Of a stretch of DNA of 64,000 nucleotides, positions 19,449-27,939 are shown piece by piece. Both the position numbers and the translations under genes were made by a program. The first letter of the stretch is position 1. The number at the start of each line of letters is the position of its first letter. The DNA is from Corynebacterium sp. UBA2622 (lineage in GTDB: Bacteria > Actinomycetota > Actinomycetes > Mycobacteriales > Mycobacteriaceae), in contig NZ_DDJO01000009.1 of the NCBI RefSeq assembly GCF_002339505.1, forward strand, positions 1 to 64,000, in the 5' to 3' direction. The notes under the pieces were generated by a model, which searched no databases, was not told where the DNA came from, and saw nothing but the letters and a program-made list of their open reading frames with translations.

Positions 19449-19454
19449 TAAAGT
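19449..19454 (+). promoter_or_regulatory. Putative secA2 -10 element
   Basis: TAAAGT lies in the 142-base divergent region, 50 bases upstream of the secA2 ATG. No clear -35 element is seen. Confidence 0.35.
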
Positions 19455-19504
19455 TGGGGGACACGCCGCCGCGCGCGGAACGTCAACGGAAGGACATTCG
19501 GCAG

Positions 19505-21805
19505 ATGGGTGCTTTTGACTGGTTCTGGAAGGCCATGGGGTCGAGTTCGGAGCGCAACGACAAGGCGTCGAAAAGCATTGTGTCCCAGGCGCACGGCCTG
19601 TTCGACCGTTACGGGGCGATGGGCGACGCGGAGCTGGCGGCCGCGGCGCGGGCGACGGTGGCCGGCCAGGGGATCGAGGACAAGCCGGCCTTTCTGGCGA
19701 TCCTCTCGGTGGCGTCCGCCCGCACGTTGGGGATGACCCCCTTCGAGGTGCAGAACCAGGCAGTTCTGCGTCTGCTCGAGGGTGACGTGATCCAGATGGC
19801 CACGGGTGAGGGAAAGACGCTCGTCGGCGCCATGGCGGCCACGGGCTACGCCCTGACAGGCAAACGGGTGCACGTTATCACCGTGAACAACTACCTGGCC
19901 CAGCGCGACGCCGAGTGGATGCGTCCCCTCGTTGAATTCTTCGGCCTGAGCGTGGGCGCGGTGACCGAGTCCTCCACCCGCACCGAGAGGGTTTGCGCGT
20001 ACCGGTGCGATGTCGTGTACGCCCCAGTCGCGGAAATCGGCTTCGATCACTTGCGCGACAACCAGATCACCCGCCGCGACCAGACCGTCCAGGCGCCTGC
20101 GGATGTCGCGTTGGTGGACGAGGCCGACAGCGTCCTCGTGGACGAGGCACTGGTCCCGCTCGTCCTCGCCGGTTCGCAGGCGGGTGAGCAGGCCACCGGT
20201 CTCATCACCGAAGCCGTCGCGCAGCTGCGGGAGAAGAAGGACTACACCATCGACGCGGAGGGGCGCAACGCCTTCCTCACCGAGGAGGGGGCGCGGCGCG
20301 TCGAAAGGCTTCTCGGCATCGACTCCCTCTACTCCGACGAGCACATCGGCACCACCCTCGTGCGCGTCAACCTGGCGCTCCACGCGAAGGCCCTGCTCAT
20401 CCGGGACATCCATTACATCGTGGACGAGGGCAAGGTTTCGCTTATCGACGCCTCCCGCGGCCGCGTCGCCGAGCTCCAGCGCTGGCCCGACGGCCTGCAG
20501 GCGGCGGTGGAGGCGAAGGAGGGCCTCTCCGTCTCGGAGGGGGGCCGGATCCTCGACTCAATCACCCTCCAGGCACTGATGGGCCGCTACCCGCGGGTGT
20601 GCGGAATGACCGGCACCGCGGTGGAGGCCACCGACCAGCTGCGCTCCTTCTACGGGCTCCGCGTCTCCGTCATCGACAGGGCACGCGAGCTGCGCCGCTT
20701 CGATGAGGCCGACAGGATTTACGCCACCACCCAGGAGAAGAACGACGCGATCGTCGACGAGATCGAGCACCTCCACTCGTCGGGCCAGCCGGTCCTCGTG
20801 GGCACCCACGACGTCGCGGAGTCTGAGGCGCTGGCCGCGGCACTGCAGGGGCGCGGCATCAGCGTCAACGTCCTGAACGCGAAGAACGATCAGGAGGAGG
20901 CGCGGATCATCGCCGAGGCGGGCGACCTCGGCAGAGTCACCGTCTCCACGCAAATGGCCGGCCGCGGCACCGACATCCGGCTGGGCGGGGCGAACGAGGC
21001 GGACAGGGAGGAGGCCGCGGCTCTAGGAGGACTCGCCGTCATCGGCACCGCCCGGCACAGGACCGCCCGTCTGGACAACCAGCTGCGCGGGCGCGCGGGC
21101 CGCCAGGGGGACCCCGGCCTGAGCGTGTTCTTCGTCTCCCTCGAGGACGACATCGTGGCAACCGGCGGGGCGGGGGAGAAGGTCACGGCCCGGCCGGGGG
21201 CCGATGGGCGGATCACGTCCGAGCGTGTCCAGGGATTCGTGGAGCACTGTCAGCGTGTCACGGAGGGCCAGCTCCTCGAGATTCACTCGCAGACGTGGAA
21301 GTACAACAAGCTGCTCGCCGATCACCGCGCCATCGTCGACGAGCGCCGGGATGCCCTCCTCGACACTGACCTCGCGTGGCGCGAGCTGGCGCAGCGCAAC
21401 CCCGGACGGGCCGCTGAGCTGGAGGGGCCGGGCGGAGTCGACAGGCCCACCCGGGAGCAGGCGGCGCGCGAGATCATGCTTTTTCACCTCGATGACGAGT
21501 GGTCCGAGCACCTCGCCCTCATGGATGACGTGAGGGAGTCGATCCACCTGCGCGCCATCGCCCGCGAAACCCCCATCGACGAGTACCACCGCATCGCGGT
21601 GCGGGAGTTCAAGGACCTCGCCAACAGGGCGGTGGACCGTGCGGTGGAGACCTTCGCCACGGTGCCCATCGACGCCGAGGGTGCCCACCTCGAGGACGCA
21701 GGCTGGAAGCGCCCGAGCGCCACGTGGACCTACATGGTTTCGGACAATCCCCTGTCCGGGGCAGGAAAATCCTTCGTTTCGGGAGTCGTGAACATGTTCC
21801 GCTGA
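19505..21805 (+). CDS. secA2: Accessory preprotein translocase ATPase SecA2
   Basis: 766 residues, shorter than SecA1 (about 840 or more). Walker A MATGEGKTLVGAMAATGY, DEAD-type Walker B VDEADSVLVDEAL, and helicase motif VSTQMAGRGTDIRLGGANE and GRAGRQGDPG are present. The C-terminal zinc-binding tail typical of SecA1 is absent, as expected for SecA2. It exports a limited set of proteins, often cell-wall or virulence related, together with SecYEG. ATG 19505 is chosen because GGAAGGA precedes it. It is placed upstream of odhI, as in C. glutamicum. Confidence 0.92.
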   Translation: MGAFDWFWKAMGSSSERNDKASKSIVSQAHGLFDRYGAMGDAELAAAARATVAGQGIEDKPAFLAILSVASARTLGMTPFEVQNQAVLRLLEGDVIQMATGEGKTLVGAMAATGYALTGKRVHVITVNNYLAQRDAEWMRPLVEFFGLSVGAVTESSTRTERVCAYRCDVVYAPVAEIGFDHLRDNQITRRDQTVQAPADVALVDEADSVLVDEALVPLVLAGSQAGEQATGLITEAVAQLREKKDYTIDAEGRNAFLTEEGARRVERLLGIDSLYSDEHIGTTLVRVNLALHAKALLIRDIHYIVDEGKVSLIDASRGRVAELQRWPDGLQAAVEAKEGLSVSEGGRILDSITLQALMGRYPRVCGMTGTAVEATDQLRSFYGLRVSVIDRARELRRFDEADRIYATTQEKNDAIVDEIEHLHSSGQPVLVGTHDVAESEALAAALQGRGISVNVLNAKNDQEEARIIAEAGDLGRVTVSTQMAGRGTDIRLGGANEADREEAAALGGLAVIGTARHRTARLDNQLRGRAGRQGDPGLSVFFVSLEDDIVATGGAGEKVTARPGADGRITSERVQGFVEHCQRVTEGQLLEIHSQTWKYNKLLADHRAIVDERRDALLDTDLAWRELAQRNPGRAAELEGPGGVDRPTREQAAREIMLFHLDDEWSEHLALMDDVRESIHLRAIARETPIDEYHRIAVREFKDLANRAVDRAVETFATVPIDAEGAHLEDAGWKRPSATWTYMVSDNPLSGAGKSFVSGVVNMFR

Positions 21806-21901
21806 GCGGCGCGGGCGGGATGTGGGCCCCGCGGCCGCGGCGTATGCTGCGGTTTGGCCGCTAAGCGAGCGCCTGAGTCCCCGACGGCGGGGGCCAGCCG
21901 C

Positions 21902-21907
21902 TACTAT
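21902..21907 (+). promoter_or_regulatory. odhI -10 element
   Basis: TACTAT lies 46 bases upstream of the odhI ATG, giving an untranslated leader of about 40 bases with AGGAGA at 21943-21948. The preceding 90 bases hold GC-rich inverted repeats (CCCCGACGGCGGGG) but no T-run. Confidence 0.5.
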
Positions 21908-21953
21908 GGCTAACAGTTGATTTGAAATCCCTCGACAGCGTCAGGAGAAATTC

Positions 21954-22382
21954 ATGAGCGAGAACACTGGTACGCCGGAGACTCAAGTAGAAACCACTTC
22001 GGTGTTCCGTGCGGACCTGCTGAAGGAAATGGAGTCCGGTGCAGCCGCCTCCGACGCGGCGGGTGGGGCCGACAACCTTCCCGAGGGTGCCGCGCTCCTC
22101 GTGGTCAAGCGCGGGCCGAACGCTGGCGCGCGTTTCCTGCTCGACCAGGAAACCACCACCGCCGGGCGCCACCCGGAGGCCGACATCTTTCTGGATGACG
22201 TCACTGTCTCCCGCCGTCACGCCGAGTTTCGCCGCAACGAGGGTGGCTTCGAGGTCGTCGACGTGGGTTCCCTGAACGGAACGTATGTCAACCGCGAGCC
22301 GCGCAACTCCCAGGCGCTGTCCACCGGTGATGAGATCCAGATCGGCAAGTTCCGCCTCGTCTTCCTGGCCGACGAGAAGTAA
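21954..22382 (+). CDS. odhI: FHA-domain protein OdhI, inhibitor of 2-oxoglutarate dehydrogenase
   Basis: 142 residues, nearly collinear with C. glutamicum OdhI (mycobacterial GarA). The N-terminal switch VETTSVFRADLLKEME contains Thr14-Thr15, the PknG/PknB/PknA target pair. Unphosphorylated OdhI binds OdhA and blocks the TCA cycle in favour of glutamate; phosphorylation makes the tail bind its own FHA domain and releases inhibition. The FHA core has AGRHPEADIFLDD, VSRRHAEF and SLNGTYVNR. It is followed by ftsR. Confidence 0.95.
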   Translation: MSENTGTPETQVETTSVFRADLLKEMESGAAASDAAGGADNLPEGAALLVVKRGPNAGARFLLDQETTTAGRHPEADIFLDDVTVSRRHAEFRRNEGGFEVVDVGSLNGTYVNREPRNSQALSTGDEIQIGKFRLVFLADEK

Positions 22383-22440
22383 CGGACGCCCCGGCCCGAC
22401 GTCGTGAGGAAAACCCGCTAAATTTCCCGCCGCGTTGGGC

Positions 22441-22446
22441 TAAACT
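22441..22446 (+). promoter_or_regulatory. Putative ftsR -10 element
   Basis: TAAACT, 57 bases upstream of the GTG start of ftsR, in the 121-base gap after odhI. A leader of about 50 bases is implied. Confidence 0.4.
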
Positions 22447-22503
22447 TTTCCCGTCAGCCGCCGGTGCGGTCATCCCTTTACAGAGAAAACCCGAGCAAAC
22501 ATC

Positions 22504-23250
22504 GTGAGCGCAATTCGAAAGACCTCCCCGCAGCCCGCCTCCCGCGCGGGTTCCAAAGCAGGTGCCAAGACCATGTCAATTGGCGTCGTTCTGAACCGGT
22601 TGCGGGAGGAGTTCCCGGATGTCACGGTCTCCAAGATCCGTTTTCTCGAGTCCGAGGGCTTGATCACCCCGCAACGAACCGCTTCCGGCTACCGGCGTTT
22701 CACCGAGGAGGATGTGGAGCGTCTGCGCTACATCCTGGTCACCCAGCGCGACAATTACCTCCCCCTCAAGGTCATCCGCGAGCAGCTTGACGCGATGGAC
22801 TCCGGCCACGTCACGGCCATCATGTCCGCAACGCACGCGGAACCGATCGTTTCCCCGGAGGCCTTCCGCGCCCCCGCGGTCACCCGCATGACGGATACGG
22901 ACCTGGCCGAGCAGGCCAACACGGACCAGGACACGGTGGACCAACTCGTCTCAGCCGGGTTGCTCACTCCCGACGCGTCGGGGCACTTCAGCGCGGACGA
23001 TGTGCGGGTGGTCACCACCGCTGTCGCTCTCACCGAGTTCGGTCTGGACATTCGCCACCTGAAGTCCCTGCGCACCACCGCCGGGCGTCAGGCCGACCTG
23101 ATCTCGCAGGTCACTGAGCCTGTGGCGAAGTCCCGCACGGCGAGCGCGACCCAGAAGGCGGAGGAGATCGGGCACCAGATGACCGCCCTCGTTGTCTCCC
23201 TGCACGCCGATTTGGTCAAGAACGAGCTGCGGAACCGGCTGGGCAGCTAA
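22504..23250 (+). CDS. ftsR: MerR-type regulator FtsR, activator of ftsZ
   Basis: 248 residues. A basic N-terminal tail of 25 residues precedes a MerR helix-turn-helix (TMSIGVVLNRLREEFPDV, FLESEGLITPQRTASGYRRF) and a C-terminal helical region. It is the counterpart of C. glutamicum Cg1631 (FtsR) and M. tuberculosis Rv1828, located next to odhI/garA in both. FtsR activates ftsZ and its loss causes aberrant cell shape. The GTG at 22504 lacks a strong Shine-Dalgarno; the internal ATG (residue 25) at the start of the HTH is an alternative. Confidence 0.88.
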   Translation: MSAIRKTSPQPASRAGSKAGAKTMSIGVVLNRLREEFPDVTVSKIRFLESEGLITPQRTASGYRRFTEEDVERLRYILVTQRDNYLPLKVIREQLDAMDSGHVTAIMSATHAEPIVSPEAFRAPAVTRMTDTDLAEQANTDQDTVDQLVSAGLLTPDASGHFSADDVRVVTTAVALTEFGLDIRHLKSLRTTAGRQADLISQVTEPVAKSRTASATQKAEEIGHQMTALVVSLHADLVKNELRNRLGS

Positions 23251-23253
23251 AGG

Positions 23254-23814
23254 ATGGTTCCCGTCTCCCTGGTCGGGGTCTACGCCATCGGTCCCGAGAA
23301 CTTCCTCTGCGCTCTTCTTCACTGGGAGGAGAAGGGCCGTTTTGTTCCGGTCTGGCTTCCTCCTCTGGAGGGCACTCAGCTCCTGGCGCGGCTCAACGGC
23401 TGGTCGCCTTCGCGCCCCACCACCCAAGACCTCCTCGCCGACGTGATCACCGAGTCGGCCCAGGGGGTGCAGTCGGTGGAAATATCGGGTTACGTCAATG
23501 GCACCTTCATGGCGACGGTCACGATGGAGGACGGCTCCGAACTGGACGCCCGGGCCTCCGACGCGCTGGCTTTGGCCGTCATCCTGGACATCGCCGTCGA
23601 GATGGACGAGTCGGTCGTTGCGCAGGCGGGGCTGTGGATCTCGCCGGCGGACGCGAAGCAGTATTTCGACCTGGATATCGCGGAGGCGGAGGAGGACACC
23701 GCTGGCTCCGACCCCGCCGCGGACACCGCTTTCGCGCAGCTCATGCGCGATCTCGGCGTGGAGGAGAGCGAGCTCATGGACCCCGATGAGGGGGAGCCGG
23801 GGGATCTCGACTAA
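23254..23814 (+). CDS. Bifunctional nuclease-family protein (DUF151)
   Basis: 186 residues. The BFN/DUF151 core covers about 1-130, with MVPVSLVGVYAIGPEN, PVWLPPLEGTQLLARLNGW, RPTTQDLLADVI and ARASDALALAVIL. An acidic tail follows. Plant members have RNase/DNase activity; bacterial function is unproven. It begins three bases after ftsR and corresponds to mycobacterial Rv1829, between the two MerR genes. Confidence 0.88.
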   Translation: MVPVSLVGVYAIGPENFLCALLHWEEKGRFVPVWLPPLEGTQLLARLNGWSPSRPTTQDLLADVITESAQGVQSVEISGYVNGTFMATVTMEDGSELDARASDALALAVILDIAVEMDESVVAQAGLWISPADAKQYFDLDIAEAEEDTAGSDPAADTAFAQLMRDLGVEESELMDPDEGEPGDLD

Positions 23815-23930
23815 ATCTGAACTAAAGGTTTAGAGTTCGGCGTGTTGCCGCGTGCGGGTCTTGACCCCGGCCTATGCTTGGCATTTAATAAGCACTAGCG
23901 CGCACCGCAAAACTTCATGGGAGTAATTAC

Positions 23931-24497
23931 GTGAGCATCCACACCCCCCAGGACACCACCTCCGAGGCAGCAGTCCAGGAGACGCTATTCGATGTCGGAC
24001 CCTCGGACGAGGTCGGCTACCGCGTGCCCATCGCCTGCCAGGTGGCGGGCATCACCTACCGTCAGCTGGACTACTGGGCCCGCACCAACCTGGTCCGCCC
24101 CTCCATCCGCGGCGCCCGCGGCTCCGGATCCCAGCGCCTCTACTCCTTCAAGGACATCCTCGTCCTCAAGATCGTCAAGGGCCTGCTGGACACCGGGATC
24201 TCGCTCCAGAACATCCGTCTGGCCGTCGACAAGCTGCGCGACCGCGGAGTCAACGACATCGCCGAGATCACCCTGGTGTCCGACGGGACCACTGTGTACG
24301 AGTGCCGCAGTAACGAGGAGATCATCGATCTGCTCGGCGGCGGGCAGGGCGTGTTCGGCATCGCCGTGCCCCAGATCATGCGCGATCTGACGGGCACAAT
24401 CTCTGCCTTCCCCGCCGAGCGCGTGGCGGAGGAGGCCCCGATGGACAACGTCATCGGCCTGGACGAGCTGGCAGCACGCCGCCGCAAGACCTCCTGA
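23931..24497 (+). CDS. MerR-family transcriptional regulator (Rv1830-like)
   Basis: 188 residues. The MerR HTH lies at about 25-90 (VGYRVPIACQVAGITYRQLD, SGSQRLYSFKDILVLKIVK) with an effector-free-looking C-terminal region containing IDLLGGGQGVFGIAVPQI. It is equivalent to M. tuberculosis Rv1830, called ResR/McdR and linked to cell division and growth control. GTG start at 23931; GGAG lies about 9 bases upstream. The upstream 116 bases contain TTTAATAAGC but no unambiguous promoter. Confidence 0.85.
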   Translation: MSIHTPQDTTSEAAVQETLFDVGPSDEVGYRVPIACQVAGITYRQLDYWARTNLVRPSIRGARGSGSQRLYSFKDILVLKIVKGLLDTGISLQNIRLAVDKLRDRGVNDIAEITLVSDGTTVYECRSNEEIIDLLGGGQGVFGIAVPQIMRDLTGTISAFPAERVAEEAPMDNVIGLDELAARRRKTS

Positions 24498-24512
24498 CGC
24501 CCGGCATACCCC

Positions 24513-24541
24513 AGCCCCGGCCCCGAGTGGGCCGGGGCTTT
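24513..24541. terminator. Bidirectional rho-independent terminator
   Basis: Perfect 11-base arms AGCCCCGGCCC/GGGCCGGGGCT (24513-24523, 24529-24539) with a 5-base loop separate the convergent MerR and VWA genes. The T tail is only TT, so strength is uncertain. Confidence 0.75.
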
Positions 24542-24549
24542 GCCGCGTT

Positions 24550-25959
24550 CTAGTCCTGCGTGCCGACGGCCGAGGTCACCGCTTCACCCACTTTGCCCCC
24601 GTCGGCAGCCACCGCCTCGGAGGCCGCAACCCTACGCAGCGCGGGATCCTCCTGATCCGGGCCGACGTGGACCACGGACACGGTCACATCGCTGCCGGTG
24701 GCATTCTTGAGGGCGTTCGCGTAATCGTCGTCCGCTCCGCCGTCCGCGGTTCCCGTGGTGATCACCACGACGCGCACGGGCGAACCAGCCGAGCGGGCGT
24801 AATCCACTGCGGCGGACACGGCCTCGCGGGTGCGGGGCTGGCCGCCGGTGAGGAAGCGTCCCGCCGCCGCTGCGACCTCGTCGGCGTTGGGGGTCAGCGC
24901 GACGTTTTCCCGGTAACCGCGGGTGACACCGGGGGAGAGCGGCGAAGAGTAGTTCCACAGTCCGACGCGGTGGCCCTCGGCGGCGACCCGCCGCGCCGCT
25001 GCGCCGATGGCGTCGGAGGCCTGGGGCAGGTACGGAGCCATCGCATCAGAGGTATCCAAAAGGAACAGGGTGTCCGAGACCGCGCCGGACGAGGCGGCCG
25101 CAGAGCCCGTGTCCCGTGTCAGCTCCGTTCCGCCGGACGGGGTCGCCGCTGCCCAGACGAGCTCCGAGATGGTCGGCTGGGACGCGGCGTTGCCGTCGAA
25201 GTGGTCGGCGGAGTAACGCGCGAAGTCCTGACCCGCCCGCGACTGATCCTCCGAGATCCCCGTCCCCTGGTTGAGAGGAATGGCGGCGTGTACGACGGAG
25301 GCTCCGAACCCGGTGAACCCGAGACCTTCCGGGGCGGCATCGCGGGTGGTGGCGGCGTAGCGCGCGCCGCCGGTGGCGTTCTCGACATCGCGCACGTGGG
25401 CCACGCGGTGCTCGGTCAGCGCGGTGACCGCATCCCGGTCATTGCCGGCGAGCAGGGAGGCGACGAGGGCCGAGGCGGAGGGTTCCTCGTCGACGGGGTA
25501 GACCACGGATTCGGGGGAGATCTGCTCCCTGGCGGCGGGAGCGTCGCGTCCCGTCACCCCGACCTCCTGCGCCGCTGCCGGGGAGGGGTCGGAGACCGCG
25601 GCGGTGCGGTTCGCCTGCGCGAGCTGCTGGTGCGAGACCGGCGTGTTCGGCGCAACGTAGACGGCGGCTTGGCTGAGCGAGTCAACGTACACCGGCTTGA
25701 CGCAGAAGTCGCGCACGACGGGGTTTGAGCCGGCGTAGGCGTCGATGAGCGCGCGGGCCACCTGCTCGTCGGCGCCGCTGACGGGGAGCTCGAGGTCACC
25801 GGAGACGCAGGTGGCGGCCTGCTGCCCGCCGGAGCCCCTGTCGGGCCTCTCGGCGGCGAACCACACCCCTGCCGCCACCGCTACGACTGCGGCGGTGAGC
25901 GCGGCTATCGCACCGGTGGACAGGGAGTAGTTGTTTGTGCCGCTGGAGTGCCGACCCAT
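24550..25959 (-). CDS. Membrane-anchored VWA-domain protein
   Basis: 469 residues. An N-terminal signal anchor (TGAIAALTAAVVAVAAGVW) is followed by an extracytoplasmic region (about 45-280) that may resemble a solute-binding fold. A C-terminal von Willebrand A-like domain (about 295-460) has DTLFLLDTSDAMAPYL where a canonical MIDAS has DxSxS; the second Ser is replaced by Ala, so metal binding may be impaired. Later VWA motifs TGGQPRTREAVSAAVDYA and VVVITTGTADGG are recognisable. GAGGTGG lies upstream of the ATG. It probably takes part in envelope binding; function unknown. Confidence 0.78.
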   Translation of the reverse strand: MGRHSSGTNNYSLSTGAIAALTAAVVAVAAGVWFAAERPDRGSGGQQAATCVSGDLELPVSGADEQVARALIDAYAGSNPVVRDFCVKPVYVDSLSQAAVYVAPNTPVSHQQLAQANRTAAVSDPSPAAAQEVGVTGRDAPAAREQISPESVVYPVDEEPSASALVASLLAGNDRDAVTALTEHRVAHVRDVENATGGARYAATTRDAAPEGLGFTGFGASVVHAAIPLNQGTGISEDQSRAGQDFARYSADHFDGNAASQPTISELVWAAATPSGGTELTRDTGSAAASSGAVSDTLFLLDTSDAMAPYLPQASDAIGAAARRVAAEGHRVGLWNYSSPLSPGVTRGYRENVALTPNADEVAAAAGRFLTGGQPRTREAVSAAVDYARSAGSPVRVVVITTGTADGGADDDYANALKNATGSDVTVSVVHVGPDQEDPALRRVAASEAVAADGGKVGEAVTSAVGTQD

Positions 25960-25988
25960 GCAGAGACCACCTCTAAAACCTCAGGAAT

Positions 25989-26876
25989 TTACCTGGGGGT
26001 CATCTTATCCGCCGCAAGCTCATCCAAGAGGGCGACAAGCCGGGCGCGCAACGGCGCGGCATCCCGCTCCAGCTCACGCTGCCGCCGCACGTACTCGGCC
26101 TTGCCCTCGGGTGTCTCCACGGCCACGACCCCAAAGCCGAGGGCGGTGCAGTCGTAGGGGGAGGCCTCCATGTCCAACCGGCGCGCGCGGGTCGCGAGTT
26201 CGAAACAGTCGAGGAGGAGGTCACCGGGTACGACCGGGCCCATCTTCGCGGCCCACTTGTACAGGTCCATGCTGACGTGCACGCACCCGGGCTGGTCATT
26301 GCCGGCCTGGGTGGCGCGGGAGAGCACCCTCGCGTTGAGGGGCCTGGCCGCCGGCGTGAAGAAGCGGTACGCGTCGAAGTGGCTGCATCTGATGGGGTGG
26401 CCATCCACCACCTCGTTCGTGCCGTCCACTCCGAGACGCAGCGGCAACCCGTGGCGCGGCTCCTCCGTCCGGTAGACCATGGCCCACTCGTGCAGGCCGA
26501 AGCAGCCGAAGTGGGGGCGGGCACCGCTTATCGACGTCAGGAGCACACGCACCTCCTCCATGGCCGCGCCGCGCCTGGTGAGGAAGGATTCCACGTCGAG
26601 GCGCGCGGTGCCCCGGCTGTCCACGGTGTAGTGGCGCATCCCGGTGACGGGGGAGGCGGGGGTGCGGGCGGCATCGAGGAGCTCCGTGCCCAGCCCGGGG
26701 TGCCAGCGCGCGAGGTGGCTCGGGCGCAGGCGGTAGTAGTCGAAGAGGAAGTCCCACACCGGGTGCGTCTCCCCGGCGCTGCGGCGGCGGAGGTGGGGGT
26801 CGATCCAGGCGTGGGCGCGCGCCTCGTGCTGCGCCTGAGCCGCCTCCCACTCCCCGCGCGTCAGGCTGACGGCCAC
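25989..26876 (-). CDS. Putative 3-methyladenine DNA glycosylase-type protein
   Basis: 295 residues from a GTG that begins two bases after the upstream CNNM-gene stop. Segments such as GEWEAAQAQHEARAHAWIDP, HPVWDFLFDYYRLRPSHLAR and RFFTPAARPLN are shared with corynebacterial proteins commonly labelled 3-methyladenine DNA glycosylase. No helix-hairpin-helix or AAG-fold catalytic signature is visible, so the label is taken from memory and weak. An uncharacterised conserved actinobacterial protein is the safe description. It is likely cotranscribed with the two CNNM/CBS genes. Confidence 0.7.
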   Translation of the reverse strand: MAVSLTRGEWEAAQAQHEARAHAWIDPHLRRRSAGETHPVWDFLFDYYRLRPSHLARWHPGLGTELLDAARTPASPVTGMRHYTVDSRGTARLDVESFLTRRGAAMEEVRVLLTSISGARPHFGCFGLHEWAMVYRTEEPRHGLPLRLGVDGTNEVVDGHPIRCSHFDAYRFFTPAARPLNARVLSRATQAGNDQPGCVHVSMDLYKWAAKMGPVVPGDLLLDCFELATRARRLDMEASPYDCTALGFGVVAVETPEGKAEYVRRQRELERDAAPLRARLVALLDELAADKMTPR

Positions 26877-26877
26877 G

Positions 26878-27939
26878 CTAGGCACCCTCGTGCGTCCAGT
26901 CGGAAACTGTGCCCACGTACTCCTCGATGATGTCCTCGAGGGCCAGGACACCAACGAGCTCGCCTTCGTCGCGCACCTGGGCCATGTGGGCGGACCGGCG
27001 GTGCATCGAGGTGAGCGCGTCGTCGAGGCTGCCGGCACCGTCGACGATGCTCAGGGCGCGGATGCGGGAGCTCGGGATCAGGGGGTCCGCCGCCTCCTGC
27101 TCGGGCCCCATCAGATCGAGGATGTCCTTGACGTGGAGGTAGCCGACCAGCACCCCCGCGGAGCGTTCGACGGGGAAGCGGGAGAAACCGGTTTCCCGGA
27201 CCGCCTCCTCGATCACGGACAGGGGGATGCCGCGCCCGGAGTAGGGGATTGTCTTCACCTTGTCCAGGGGGATCATCACCTCTTTCAGGCTGCGCGAGTC
27301 GGAGCGCAGTGCCTTGGCCAGGCGCACGGTCTCCTCGGCGTCGAGAAGGCCCTCCTCCCTGGACTCCTGGATCATGGTGGCGAGCTGCTCCTGGTCCACC
27401 GTGGATTCGAGCTCGTCGCGCTGCTCGATGCCGAAGGCGTGGAGGGTGGTGCGCGCCGTCCAGTTGAGGAACTCGATGAACGGGCGGGTCGCTTTCACCC
27501 ACAGCGTCATCGCGGGGGTGAGCCAGAGGGCCAGGGACTCCGGCCCGGCGATGGCGATGTTCTTGGGCACCATCTCTCCGAAGAGGATGTGCAGGTAGGA
27601 GATGAGGCCCAGGGCGATGACGAAGGAGACGGGGTGGAGGAGGTTTTCGGGCACGCCGAGCATCTCGAAGGGCTCCTCGACGAAGTGCGCGATGGCGGGC
27701 TCGGCGACCTTTCCCAGCACCAGGGAGGCGATGGTGATGCCGAACTGCGCGCCGGCGAGGTAGATGGAGAGGTGTTCGATGGCCTTGATGACGCCCGTGG
27801 CCTCCCTCTTTCCCTGCGCCAGGAGCGACTCGAGTCGGTCGCGGCGCGAGGAGATGAGGGCGAATTCGCAGGCGACGAAGAAGGCGTTCGCCCCGAGCAG
27901 CGCCACGATCAGGAGAGCGGTGAGCAGGATGTCCATCAT
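26878..27939 (-). CDS. CNNM/HlyC-CorC family protein, second copy
   Basis: 353 residues. A DUF21 membrane domain (about 1-170) contains TM helices LLTALLIVALLGANAFFVAC and the GMVPKNIAI-like FGEMVPKNIAI motif. Two CBS domains follow (200-340); the usual C-terminal transporter-associated domain is missing. CNNM proteins are implicated in Mg or Co efflux. Its start overlaps the stop of the first copy by four bases, suggesting a heteromeric pair. Confidence 0.88.
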   Translation of the reverse strand: MMDILLTALLIVALLGANAFFVACEFALISSRRDRLESLLAQGKREATGVIKAIEHLSIYLAGAQFGITIASLVLGKVAEPAIAHFVEEPFEMLGVPENLLHPVSFVIALGLISYLHILFGEMVPKNIAIAGPESLALWLTPAMTLWVKATRPFIEFLNWTARTTLHAFGIEQRDELESTVDQEQLATMIQESREEGLLDAEETVRLAKALRSDSRSLKEVMIPLDKVKTIPYSGRGIPLSVIEEAVRETGFSRFPVERSAGVLVGYLHVKDILDLMGPEQEAADPLIPSSRIRALSIVDGAGSLDDALTSMHRRSAHMAQVRDEGELVGVLALEDIIEEYVGTVSDWTHEGA

